DNA of 64,000 nt from Lysobacter gummosus (GTDB taxonomy: Bacteria > Pseudomonadota > Gammaproteobacteria > Xanthomonadales > Xanthomonadaceae): positions 5,704,001 through 5,768,000 of the forward strand of contig NZ_CP011131.1 of NCBI RefSeq assembly GCF_001442805.1, read 5' to 3'. Made by a program: the position numbers and the translations under genes. Positions 45,418 to 54,347 of the stretch are shown here, in pieces. Each line of letters begins with the position of its first letter. Positions within the stretch are counted from its first letter, which is position 1. The notes under the pieces are model-generated. The model made no database searches. It was not told where the DNA came from and saw only the letters and a list, made by a program, of their open reading frames with translations.

Positions 45418-48414
45418 TCAGCGCCGCACGGTGGACCAGCCGACTGGATAATCCAGCATCGGCACACCGACGAATCCATCGCCCTGCGATTGCCACAACT
45501 GCATCTGATGGCCATCGGTCCAGATCACGTCGGTGCGGCCGTCGCCGGTCAAATCGCCGGTCTGGACGATTCGCCAGGCCGCGCCGGGCTGATAAGTCCG
45601 TCCGGACAAACGCGTGGCGCCGTCCATCGCCCAAGTCACCAGGTAGCCTTCGTCCGGATAACGCCACATCAGGTCGCCCTTGCCGTCGCCGTTGATGTCG
45701 CCGACCGCGGCCAGTTCCCAACCCTGCGGATAGCCGGGCATCTCCACAAACTTGAAAGTCAGACCTTCGTCCGCCTGCGCCAAGCTCATGAACGTGCCAT
45801 CGGTCCAGACCACGTCCATGCGTCCATCGCCGGTCATGTCCGCGCTGCCGGCGACCCACCAGGTCTTCTTCACACTGTAGGAGGCGCTGTCGATGATCTG
45901 CGCGCCCTTCATAACCCACAGGCCGACAGCGGTATTGTCGTCGCCACGCCACAGCAGATCGGTGTTGCCGTCGCCGTTGACGTCGCCCACCGCAACCACG
46001 CGATAGCCAACCGGGTAACTGCGCATCTGCACGCCGGTGAATCCGCCTTTGCCGTCTCCCTCCCACAGCTGCATTTGCATGCCGTCGGTCCAGATGAGAT
46101 CGAGCTTGTGGTCGCCCTGGAAATCGCCGGTCGCCAACACTCGCCACTCCGGCGATACCAGGCGGCTCATGCCTTCGACGCGGGTCGCACCGTCCATCCG
46201 CCAGGTCACCAGATGCTCGCGGCTGTCGTCGCGCCACACCAGATCCGATTTGCCATCGCCATTCAAATCATTGAGCGTGCCTTCCACGCAGTTGCGTCCC
46301 GGGAACAGCAACAGGCCCTGGCTGCTCAGAACCACGGCATCGCGGCAACCGTCGCCGCTGATTTCGCCTCGCGCCACGCCGATCGCGCCAGGAGCCGAAT
46401 AAGCCACTTCATCGGACAGGCCCAGCGGGGTCTGACGGTAGGCCACCAATTCGTCGTATCTCGTCAGCAGCAAGTCGTCGCGGCGATCGCCATTGAAATC
46501 GCCCGCATTCAGATCGAGCGCCACTTCCGGTATGGAGCTCATTTCGGAACGGCCATCGGCGCTGTACCTCACGACCATGGTGCTGCTGCCGTTGCCGTAG
46601 ATCGCGGAAAGAATGTCCGTGCGTCCGTCGTGATCGAAATCGCCTAAAGCGATGTTCCCGCCGACTCCGGCCGAGCGCTCAGGCCTGAAATTGTTGATGC
46701 CGTCGTGTTCGTACACGTAGATCTGAGCGTACTTCGTCGTCACCACCAGATCCTTGAAACCGTCGCCATTGACGTCGCCGGCGCGGATATTCGACCCACC
46801 TGCCAGCGCGCTGTTCACGGCATAGGGAGCCGCCAGACGACCGCCGCCGCTGCCCAGGAACACTTGCAGATCGCGCGCGACTTGGTCGCCCAGATCGTCG
46901 AGGTAGTGCACGACATCGGGCGTACTGTCGTTATTGACGTCCATCACCGCCAAGGCGCCAGCCACGCCGCCTGGGATCGGCAGCGAATAATGCGTGCCCG
47001 ACAGAGCGCCGTTGCCATTTCCTGGGAAAATCGAAAGGCCCGTGCGTTCGCCGATCAGGATATCGAGGATGTCGTCGTTGTTCATATCGGCGAGCACGAT
47101 ATTGGGAACGACGACACTGCCTTCGCTGGCGTAGTACGCGGTCTGCGGAGCGGCCAGACCGCCGCCGGCCAGGCCGGAGAACAACATCACCTTCAATGTC
47201 TGCGGATCGCTGCCGGATTCGCGTCCGGTTGCCACGACGACATCGTCGAGTCCATCGCCGGTCACATCGCCCACAGCCAGTCTTGCATACCGTTGCGTCA
47301 CCGTGGCGGGAACGGGGATGACGGAATAGCCCAGGAACTTGCTGCCGCCCACGCGAGGCAGGCCTGCGCTTCTCAGCGCGACTTTGCGTACCCGCTGGTT
47401 GCCGGTATCGGCGACATAGATGTTGCCATCGCTGTCCAATGCCACACCGGCCGGCCGATTGAAGGTCGCCAGGGTCGCATCGCCACCGTCGCCGGCATAG
47501 CCGGGACTGTTGGCGACGCCGGCAAACGGCCTGATCCAGCCTCCCGAGATCTGACGCACGACCGAACTGCCGGCTTCGGCCACGAACAAAAAAGGAGTTC
47601 CCGGTTCGATGGCCAGGGCACGCGGCTCACGCAACCTCGCCGTGAGCGCGTCGGTGGTCGTGTCGCTGCTGCCGCCACCGGCCAACGTCCGGATGCGACC
47701 GACGAAATCGATCTGACGAACGCGCTCGTTGCCGGTATCGGCGATGTACAAGTTGGCGACATCGGTGGCCAAGCCGGTCGGGGCGGATACCCGCGCCTGC
47801 TCTGCCGGCACGCCCTCGCCGCTGAAGCCGGCGACGCCATCGCCAGCGACGGTCACCAGTCTGCCGTCCGTGTCGAGCAGGCGAATACGGTGATTCTGGG
47901 TGTCGGCGATATACAACGTATTTTTGGGGCCGCCGAACGCAACGCCGCCGGGATAATTCAACGACGTGGCCGTAGCGACGCCGTCGTCCGACGCAGCGGC
48001 CACACCGGTGCCAGCGATCGTGCGGATAATGCCGCTGGTGTCGATCTTGCGGATACGATGATTGTAGGTATCGGCGATATAGATGTTGCCCGCAGGATCG
48101 ACCGCGATCGCGGAAGGTTGATTGAGCACGGCGTCGACGGCGGGCCCGCCATCGCCGCCGTAGCCCAGATAGCTGGCGCCGGCGATGATTGTGGCGACGC
48201 CGTCGGGCGTGATCTTGCGTATCTGCGAATATTCGGCCACGTACATGTCGCCGTTCGGCGTGATGGCGATCGCCTTGGGCTGAAACAGACTTTGCCGCGT
48301 GGCATAACTGCCGCCGCTGCCGCCGCCGGCGACGGAGGTGATGATCGCGCCTTGCGACGCGGCAGAAAACGCAGCGCAGATCGCGCCGATGATTAGCAGT
48401 CCGAGAGTCCGCAT
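45418..48414 (-). CDS. secreted NHL-propeller / FG-GAP (VCBS) repeat protein, paralogue 3
   Basis: A 998-residue paralogue. AGGAGGGC precedes a double ATG; the second (48414) has better spacing, the first is at 48417. The signal is MRTLGLLIIGAICAAFSAAS. NHL blades (about 25-343) include GNIYIADTYNHRIRKIDTSG and GNIYVADTGNQRVRKV. VCBS repeats start near 380 (VGDVTGDGLDDVVVATGRES) and end YPVGWSTVRR. The N- and C-terminal parts are much closer to paralogue 1 than the central part is, which suggests duplication with later exchange. The decayed fourth copy lies directly upstream. Confidence 0.88.
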   Translation of the reverse strand: MRTLGLLIIGAICAAFSAASQGAIITSVAGGGSGGSYATRQSLFQPKAIAITPNGDMYVAEYSQIRKITPDGVATIIAGASYLGYGGDGGPAVDAVLNQPSAIAVDPAGNIYIADTYNHRIRKIDTSGIIRTIAGTGVAAASDDGVATATSLNYPGGVAFGGPKNTLYIADTQNHRIRLLDTDGRLVTVAGDGVAGFSGEGVPAEQARVSAPTGLATDVANLYIADTGNERVRQIDFVGRIRTLAGGGSSDTTTDALTARLREPRALAIEPGTPFLFVAEAGSSVVRQISGGWIRPFAGVANSPGYAGDGGDATLATFNRPAGVALDSDGNIYVADTGNQRVRKVALRSAGLPRVGGSKFLGYSVIPVPATVTQRYARLAVGDVTGDGLDDVVVATGRESGSDPQTLKVMLFSGLAGGGLAAPQTAYYASEGSVVVPNIVLADMNNDDILDILIGERTGLSIFPGNGNGALSGTHYSLPIPGGVAGALAVMDVNNDSTPDVVHYLDDLGDQVARDLQVFLGSGGGRLAAPYAVNSALAGGSNIRAGDVNGDGFKDLVVTTKYAQIYVYEHDGINNFRPERSAGVGGNIALGDFDHDGRTDILSAIYGNGSSTMVVRYSADGRSEMSSIPEVALDLNAGDFNGDRRDDLLLTRYDELVAYRQTPLGLSDEVAYSAPGAIGVARGEISGDGCRDAVVLSSQGLLLFPGRNCVEGTLNDLNGDGKSDLVWRDDSREHLVTWRMDGATRVEGMSRLVSPEWRVLATGDFQGDHKLDLIWTDGMQMQLWEGDGKGGFTGVQMRSYPVGYRVVAVGDVNGDGNTDLLWRGDDNTAVGLWVMKGAQIIDSASYSVKKTWWVAGSADMTGDGRMDVVWTDGTFMSLAQADEGLTFKFVEMPGYPQGWELAAVGDINGDGKGDLMWRYPDEGYLVTWAMDGATRLSGRTYQPGAAWRIVQTGDLTGDGRTDVIWTDGHQMQLWQSQGDGFVGVPMLDYPVGWSTVRR

Positions 48415-48532
48415 CATGCCCTCCTGATTAATCTGTGCCAGACGCGTACCCGCGCCCGTATCCGAATACGGCGAGCTTCCCGCCCGCGCGCGTTTGAAAC
48501 TCAAAACGCCATGGCACGAGCCGGCCCACGCC

Positions 48533-48925
48533 TTACTTGAAAGTGCCGCCGATCCACATCGTCGAACGACCCCTGAGGCGGTCTGCTGCACGGTTGTCCG
48601 ATGTCGGCGAAACACAACGCGCCGCTGACGTCCACTGCGATCGCCGATGCGCCTCGAAACCGCGCCTGGGTGCTGGCTTGCCGTCGCCGGGTTCGGCGGC
48701 GTAGTAGCCCGATGGGCCGATGGCCGTGCTCATGGCAGCGCCGGGGTCCAGTTTGTAGCCGTTGCTGGATCCGGCCAGATAGATGTCGGCGGCGGGAATG
48801 ATCGCCACGCCGTTGCAGATGGCGCAATGGCCGCCCTGACCGCTACCGGCGACGATGGTCGCGGGCGCGGCGAAAGAAGATACGGCGCACATCGCACCGA
48901 CCGCCAATAGCTTGAAAATACCCAC
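48533..48925 (-). pseudogene. decayed fourth copy of the NHL/VCBS gene (N-terminal remnant)
   Basis: GTG 48925 with CAGGGGAC upstream starts VGIFKLLAVGAMCAVSSFAA, matching the paralogue signal VKLFKLLAIGAVCAA, then ATIVAGSGQGGHCAICNGVA. After YYAAEPGDGKPAP the homology moves to another frame (STQARFRGASAIAVDVSGAL, CFADIGQPC), matching the blade TQAWVSQPSAIAVDAAGNV of paralogue 1. Nothing after the second blade remains. It is therefore a truncated, frameshifted remnant, though a 130-residue product could still be made. Confidence 0.72.
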
Positions 48926-49097
48926 CGATGTCCCCTGAGCCAGCACGATCCCTATGCCGTGGCGATGAATTGCCGGGCCGCGTCCTTGTCGGCGCGGACG
49001 TCGGCCGCCCCGTGGGCGCGATCATAAGGGAAAGTGACGGATATCACAGGGATATAGGGAATATGTCGCCCGAAATTTTCTGAATAGCCCGTTGGGC

Positions 49098-50492
49098 CTA
49101 CAGCAACCCGTCTCGCTTAACCGCGAGATACTTCTCCACCAACGACGCCGCCAGTTGGCTGCAGCTCACGTCCAGCACCATGACTCCATGATTGCGCAGG
49201 GCTTCGTGCGCGCGCACGCGGTGTTCCAGGTATTGCGCGGTGGCGCCGGCGCGTATCGCGCCGGACAGGTCGTCGACCTCTTCGTCCAGCGCCTGGTCGA
49301 GCGAGCCTTCGCGCAGACTGGCCACGCACACCAGGTGACGCCCGCGCAGCATGCGCACGGCGGCGAGCAGATCGTCCATGTCTTCGTCGCGCAGATTCGT
49401 CACCAGCATCACCAGCGAGCGGCGGCGCTGGCGCAGCGACAATTCGGTGGCCGCGGCGAGGAAGTCGGTGGCGATCGGCTGCGGCTGCAGCGCGTAGCTG
49501 GCGCGCAGCAGGTTGTCGATCGCGCCGACGCCGCGCTGCGGCGGCACCCAGCGGCTCTGGCCGCCGTTGGCGAGCAAGCCGACGCCGTCGCCCTGACGCA
49601 GCGCCAGATACGCCACCACCAGCGCCGCGTCCAGCACGTGATCGAAATGCGACAAGGCGCCGTCGCGCGCCATCAGCCGGCGGCCGGTGTCGAGCATCAG
49701 CACCAGTTGCTGGTTGCGTTCGTCCTGGTACTCGCGCGAGATCAGCCGACGCGCGCGCGCGGTCGCCTTCCAGTCGATCTGGCGCAGGCTGTCGCCGACG
49801 CGATACTCGCGCATCTGGTGGAAATCGGTGCCTTCGCCGCGGCGGCGCTTGACGTGCGCGCCGACCAGCCGCGAGGCCTGTTCGGCGCTGAACATCGCGA
49901 ACTTGGCCAGCGGGGCGAAATTGGGAAACACGCGCACGCGCTGGATTTCGCCGGTCACCCGCGACTGCCACCACAGGCCCCACGGCGAATGCATGCGCAG
50001 TTGCACGCCGTCGAACTGGAAGTCGCCGCGCATGTTGGCGCGCAACTGGTAATCGAAGATCGCCGCCTCGCCGCGGCGCAGATCCAGACGGCGCGGCAGA
50101 TCGCGCATCGCCCAGCCGCCAGGATGCAGATCGAATGCGTCCACGCGCTGCCGGCGCTGGCTCGCTTCCACGGTCAGGGTGACCGGACGCTCCACGCCGA
50201 TCGCCCAGGTGTCGTGCATCTTGCGCGCGGCCTGCGGCGTCGGCGCGCGCAACAGTCGCGCCAGGTCGATCAGCGCAATCAGCAACACCACGATCGTCGC
50301 CGCCTGCCATGCCTGCGTCTGCAGCCAGCCCGCGCTGGCCGCCAGGCCCAGCGCCGACCACGGCAGCACCAGCCACGCCCAGCGCGGCGCCGGCCGCGCC
50401 CAACCGCGCCGCGGCAGCGCGCGATCGCGCGGCACCGACAGATCGGCGTCGCTCGATGCAACCGGCAGCGGCGGCGGCAAGGCCGATTTCAT
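49098..50492 (-). CDS. DUF58-domain protein (MoxR partner)
   Basis: A 464-residue protein. Two N-terminal membrane helices at about 35-75 (WAWLVLPWSALGLAASAGWL, TIVVLLIALIDLARLL) are followed by a beta-rich region and the DUF58 signature REYRVGDSLRQIDWKATARA near residue 245. Then comes a von Willebrand A-like domain with LVLMLDTGRRL in which the metal site is only partly kept. It is the last gene of the operon, overlapping the MoxR gene by 4 bp. MoxR/DUF58 pairs act as chaperone-like assembly machines for surface or stress complexes; the client here is unknown. Confidence 0.87.
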   Translation of the reverse strand: MKSALPPPLPVASSDADLSVPRDRALPRRGWARPAPRWAWLVLPWSALGLAASAGWLQTQAWQAATIVVLLIALIDLARLLRAPTPQAARKMHDTWAIGVERPVTLTVEASQRRQRVDAFDLHPGGWAMRDLPRRLDLRRGEAAIFDYQLRANMRGDFQFDGVQLRMHSPWGLWWQSRVTGEIQRVRVFPNFAPLAKFAMFSAEQASRLVGAHVKRRRGEGTDFHQMREYRVGDSLRQIDWKATARARRLISREYQDERNQQLVLMLDTGRRLMARDGALSHFDHVLDAALVVAYLALRQGDGVGLLANGGQSRWVPPQRGVGAIDNLLRASYALQPQPIATDFLAAATELSLRQRRRSLVMLVTNLRDEDMDDLLAAVRMLRGRHLVCVASLREGSLDQALDEEVDDLSGAIRAGATAQYLEHRVRAHEALRNHGVMVLDVSCSQLAASLVEKYLAVKRDGLL

Positions 50493-51478
50493 TGACGCGG
50501 CGCTTCCACCGTGGCGAGCAGGGTGTGCAGCACGTCGTCGGGCGACTGGCCCTCGATCTGCAACTCCGGCGCCAGCGCGATGCGATGGCGCAGCACCGGC
50601 TTGGCGACTTCGCGCACGTCGTCGGGAGTGACGAAATCGCGGCCCGACAGCACCGCCTGCGCGCGCGCCGCGCGCACCAGCCCGAGGCTGCCGCGCGGGC
50701 CGGCGCCGAGCGCGATGCCGGCCCAGTCGCGGGTCTTGCCGACGATGCGCACGACGTAGTCGATCACCGCCTCGTCCACCCGCACCAGCGCGGTGCCTTG
50801 CTGCATCGCCACGATCTCTTCCGGGCCGAGCACGCGCTGCACCTGCGAGAGATCGAAATCCGACGCGCTGCGGCCCAGGCTGACCGCGGTGACCATGCGC
50901 TTCTCGTCGGCGCGGCTGGGGTAGTCGATCAGAATCTTGAGCAGGAACCGGTCCAACTGCGCTTCGGGCAGCGGGTAGGTGCCTTCCTGCTCGACCGGAT
51001 TCTGCGTGGCCAGGGTCAGGAACGGCGGCGGCAGCTCGAAGCTGTGGCCTTCGATGGTGACCTGCAGTTCCTGCATCGCTTCGAGCAAGGCCGACTGGGT
51101 CTTGGCCGGAGCGCGATTGATTTCGTCGGCCAACAGCAGATTGGTGAAAACAGGGCCCCTGCGGATGTTGAAGCTCTCCGTCTTGGGGTCGTATACCGCG
51201 TGGCCGCTGATGTCGCTGGGCATCAGGTCGGGCGTGAACTGCACGCGCGCATAGCCGCAGTCCAGGGCCTTGGACAGCGCGCGCACCACCAGGGTCTTGC
51301 CCAGGCCGGGTACGCCTTCCAGCAGCGCGTGGCCGCCGGCGAGCAAGGCGATGAGGATCTGGTCGAGAACGTCGGCCTGGCCGATGAAGGCCTTGCTGAC
51401 TTGCTCGCGCACTTCGGCGGCGCGTTGCGCCAGCGCGGCGCCGGTGATCGGAACGAGCGGAGCGGCGTCGAGGCTCAT
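50489..51478 (-). CDS. MoxR-family AAA+ ATPase
   Basis: A 329-residue AAA+ protein. Walker A GVPGLGKT is at residues 55-62, Walker B in LLLADEINRAPAKTQSALLE, sensor 1 in LATQNPVEQEGTYPLPEAQLDRF, and a C-terminal lid domain contains the sensor 2 region GASPRGSLGL-like sequence (here GAGPRGSLGLV). The ATG at 51478 overlaps the DUF4350 stop. It remodels or activates partner complexes with ATP; DUF58 and DUF4350 genes flank it on both sides. Confidence 0.93.
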   Translation of the reverse strand: MSLDAAPLVPITGAALAQRAAEVREQVSKAFIGQADVLDQILIALLAGGHALLEGVPGLGKTLVVRALSKALDCGYARVQFTPDLMPSDISGHAVYDPKTESFNIRRGPVFTNLLLADEINRAPAKTQSALLEAMQELQVTIEGHSFELPPPFLTLATQNPVEQEGTYPLPEAQLDRFLLKILIDYPSRADEKRMVTAVSLGRSASDFDLSQVQRVLGPEEIVAMQQGTALVRVDEAVIDYVVRIVGKTRDWAGIALGAGPRGSLGLVRAARAQAVLSGRDFVTPDDVREVAKPVLRHRIALAPELQIEGQSPDDVLHTLLATVEAPRQ

Positions 51479-52701
51479 AAGCGGTTTCTCATGCGGATCA
51501 AAGTGGCGATGCGGGCGCGGAACGCGGCGTGGTCGCGCGCCAGCGGAGTGGCCAGGGCGTCGCGGATCGCGGCGACGTCGAGGTTGGGTTCGTTCTTGTA
51601 GCGCTGGGCGAGCAGGTCGATCTGCGCCTCGCCCTGGATCGCGGCGGCATACGGATCGCGCCGGCGCAATCGCGCCAGGAACGCGGCGCGCACCGCCGCG
51701 TGCAGGCTCGGGCCGTAGCCGTAGCGGTAGATGTGTTCGCCGCTGGCGACGATATGTTCCAGCAGCGAACGCCGCTCCATCGCCGGCGCCGGCCGCAACG
51801 GCCCCAGCCGCTGCATGCGCTGCCACAGCCAGCCCAGCAGCCACAGCAGCAGCGGCAGCCACGCCATCCAGCTGTTGACGATCAGGGTCTTCCACAGCGA
51901 CGGAACTTCAGCGGCGTAGATCAGGTGGATGGTGCCGGCGCGGTAATTCGGCGCCAGGACCTGCCGCGCCAGGGCGGCGCTGCCCGGCTTGGCGATGCGA
52001 TCGCGCCCGCCCATGCCCAGGCCGTCGAGAAACGAATTGCCGGTGCCGCCGCGATTGGACAGGAAATCCAGGTCCGACAGCACATCGACCTTGCCCTCGC
52101 CGAAAGGGAAGCGCGCGTAGACGTAGGCGCTGTCCTCATCGCCCCAGGCGAAGTCCGGATCGACCTCGCTGTTGTAGAAATAGAACCGGCGCGCGTCGCA
52201 GAACAAGTCCTGCGGCGCGGTGCTGCGCTCGTACAGGCCCACGCACTGGTCGCGCTGATCCTCGGCGTCGGGCACGTCGTCGGCGTCGAGCAGGGTCACC
52301 CCGAGCGCGTCGAGCACCGGCACCGGCGAGCTGCCGATATTTTCGCGCCACGGCGGCGTGCGCACGATCAGATGGCCGCCGTGCTCGACCCAGGCCAGCA
52401 AGGCATCGGCGTCGGACGCGGACAGCGTGCGCGGATCGCGATAGATCAGCACCGTGTCGCGCGGCTTCAACGTGTGCGTGGACAACAGCAGGCGCTGGCG
52501 CGCGTCGACCTTCACCCCGTCCTTCTGCAAGGCCAGCTTGAGCACGTACAGCGGATTGCTGGCGGCCTCGCCGGTGCGCGGGCTATCGACGGTTTCCTCG
52601 ACCTTGACGTAGCCGCGCTTCCAGATCACGCCGATGATCAGCGCCAGCGCGATCACCACGACCGCGCCGACGGCGACGAACACTGCGTTGCCGCGGTTCA
52701 T
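51475..52701 (-). CDS. DUF4350-domain membrane protein
   Basis: A 408-residue protein. An N-terminal anchor helix (AVFVAVGAVVVIALALIIGV) is followed by a DUF4350 domain (SNPLYVLKLALQKDG, DTVLIYRDPRTLSASDADAL, WVEHGGHLIVRTPPW) with a GATase-like fold. A second helix lies near residue 275 (SWMAWLPLLLWLLGWLWQ), and an acidic/basic tail follows. The DUF4350 part would face the periplasm if the first helix is a signal anchor. It overlaps both neighbours by 4 bp and is a standard member of MoxR/DUF58 operons. Confidence 0.85.
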   Translation of the reverse strand: MNRGNAVFVAVGAVVVIALALIIGVIWKRGYVKVEETVDSPRTGEAASNPLYVLKLALQKDGVKVDARQRLLLSTHTLKPRDTVLIYRDPRTLSASDADALLAWVEHGGHLIVRTPPWRENIGSSPVPVLDALGVTLLDADDVPDAEDQRDQCVGLYERSTAPQDLFCDARRFYFYNSEVDPDFAWGDEDSAYVYARFPFGEGKVDVLSDLDFLSNRGGTGNSFLDGLGMGGRDRIAKPGSAALARQVLAPNYRAGTIHLIYAAEVPSLWKTLIVNSWMAWLPLLLWLLGWLWQRMQRLGPLRPAPAMERRSLLEHIVASGEHIYRYGYGPSLHAAVRAAFLARLRRRDPYAAAIQGEAQIDLLAQRYKNEPNLDVAAIRDALATPLARDHAAFRARIATLIRMRNRL

Positions 52702-54347
52702 GCCGTCCACCCGAAGCGCTGCGCCAACTGGCCGACCAGATCGTCGAAATCCTCGCTGCCGGGCATCGTCTGCGCATAGGCCGCGTACTGCCAGGTGCGC
52801 ACCGCGCGCGCGAACACGTCGCGGTCTTCGGCCGCGCCGAGCTTGCGCGAGGCGCGCAGGCACTGCGCCTCGGTGGCGCCGGGCACCAGCACGATCTGCG
52901 CGCGCGCGGCCATCGATTCGACCGCGGCGCGGTACATCAGCGCCAACGCGTCGCGATGGCGGCCGCTGTGCCACAGGCGGCGGATCGCGGTGGGAATGTC
53001 GTCGGGCAGCGGCTCGGGCTCGGCGAGCGCGGCGGTGCGCACTTCGCCGGGCGCCGGCGCGTCCTCCTCGCCGCCGCCGCGGAACCAGCCCAGCCAGCGT
53101 CCGGCGGTGAACAACAGCAGGCCGACGATCACCGCCACGATGCCCCACAGCACCACCCGCAGCGCCGACGCCAGTCCTTCGCCCAGTTCCTTGAACAAGG
53201 CGGCGTCGCGCGCCTTGGGCTCGTCCTTGGCGACCTCGTTCTTGGCCTTCCACACTGTCTGCTTGTGCTTGGGCGCGACGCTCGGCTCGACCATCGCCTT
53301 GGCCACCGCGTCGCGCAGGCTGCGGTCGTCGGCGCGGGCATCGCCGTACAACTCGCCCAGCGTAGATGGCAGACGCCTGGATTTCTTGCTGCTGTCGAAT
53401 TCGCGGATCGGCGCGGTGCGGGTGTGCGACGGCTCCGGTTCTTCCTCGGAATCGTCTTCCTCGCTCGCCTCGATGGGCGCGTCCGCGACCTGCGCCGCGG
53501 CGGCGGGTTCATCGCTGGCGGCGATCTGCGCCGCGACATCGGGCAGCCAGCCGGCCATCAGGCACAACGCCAGCAGCGTCGGCGCGGCGGCCGCGGCCAG
53601 GCGCGCGCGCAGGCGGCGGAACACGATCTCGATGTCCCAGCCTTCGATCTCGGTGCGGCGGTTGAGGTACAGGCCGAAACCGGCGCCGACGTAGAACGGC
53701 TCGATCACGCTGACCGCGATCCAGATCAGGCCGTTGAACAACGCGTTCATCCAGTGCGGCTGTTCGAGGAAGGAATCCCACAGCGACTTCAGCGTGTCGG
53801 GCAGATAGTCGAACGGAATGATGACCAGCCCGGCGAACACCGTGCCGAGGACGATCAGCATTTCGAAGTTGGCGCACACCAGCGTCAGCAGCGCGCACAC
53901 CCCGTACACCGGCGCGCCCAGCGCGGAACGGCGCTGGCGCGCTTCCGAACCGTCGCCGCCTTCGAGCAGATCCACCGGCAGATACAGCGAACGCGCCGGG
54001 CCCAGCCGGCGCCAGGTCAGGTACGGCAGCCACCAGCGCGCGCCCCAGCGCAGCTGCGCGCGCACGGTCTGGCGCGTGCTCGGGGTTTCGCCGAATACCG
54101 CGCGCGAAATCACGAACAGAGGAATGCGGTCGAACCACGGCTTGAGCCACCACATCAGCAGGCCCGACAGCCACAGCAGGTCCAGCGCCCAGCCGGCGGC
54201 GTTGAGCAGCACCAGCAGCGGCAAGGTCACCAGCAGCCACGGCTTCCAGATCGCGCCGGCATGGCGGCGGACCAGGGCCATGCCGAGTTCGCAGGCTTCC
54301 CACGAGGTGCGCGGACGCAGGGCGACGGTGAGCGCTTCGAGCTTCAT
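52698..54347 (-). CDS. multi-helix membrane protein with C-terminal DUF4129 domain
   Basis: A 549-residue protein. About six membrane helices occupy residues 35-290, followed by an acidic low-complexity linker (EASEEDDSEEEPEPSH near 300), a further helix around 405-425 (VVLWGIVAVIVGLLLF) and a C-terminal DUF4129 domain at about 470-549 (RHRDALALMYRAAVESMAA, GATEAQCLRASRKL). DUF4129 proteins accompany MoxR/DUF58 systems; they resemble the helical tail of transglutaminase-fold partners. ATGA overlaps join it to the SpoIIM-like and DUF4350 genes. Confidence 0.83.
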   Translation of the reverse strand: MKLEALTVALRPRTSWEACELGMALVRRHAGAIWKPWLLVTLPLLVLLNAAGWALDLLWLSGLLMWWLKPWFDRIPLFVISRAVFGETPSTRQTVRAQLRWGARWWLPYLTWRRLGPARSLYLPVDLLEGGDGSEARQRRSALGAPVYGVCALLTLVCANFEMLIVLGTVFAGLVIIPFDYLPDTLKSLWDSFLEQPHWMNALFNGLIWIAVSVIEPFYVGAGFGLYLNRRTEIEGWDIEIVFRRLRARLAAAAAPTLLALCLMAGWLPDVAAQIAASDEPAAAAQVADAPIEASEEDDSEEEPEPSHTRTAPIREFDSSKKSRRLPSTLGELYGDARADDRSLRDAVAKAMVEPSVAPKHKQTVWKAKNEVAKDEPKARDAALFKELGEGLASALRVVLWGIVAVIVGLLLFTAGRWLGWFRGGGEEDAPAPGEVRTAALAEPEPLPDDIPTAIRRLWHSGRHRDALALMYRAAVESMAARAQIVLVPGATEAQCLRASRKLGAAEDRDVFARAVRTWQYAAYAQTMPGSEDFDDLVGQLAQRFGWTA

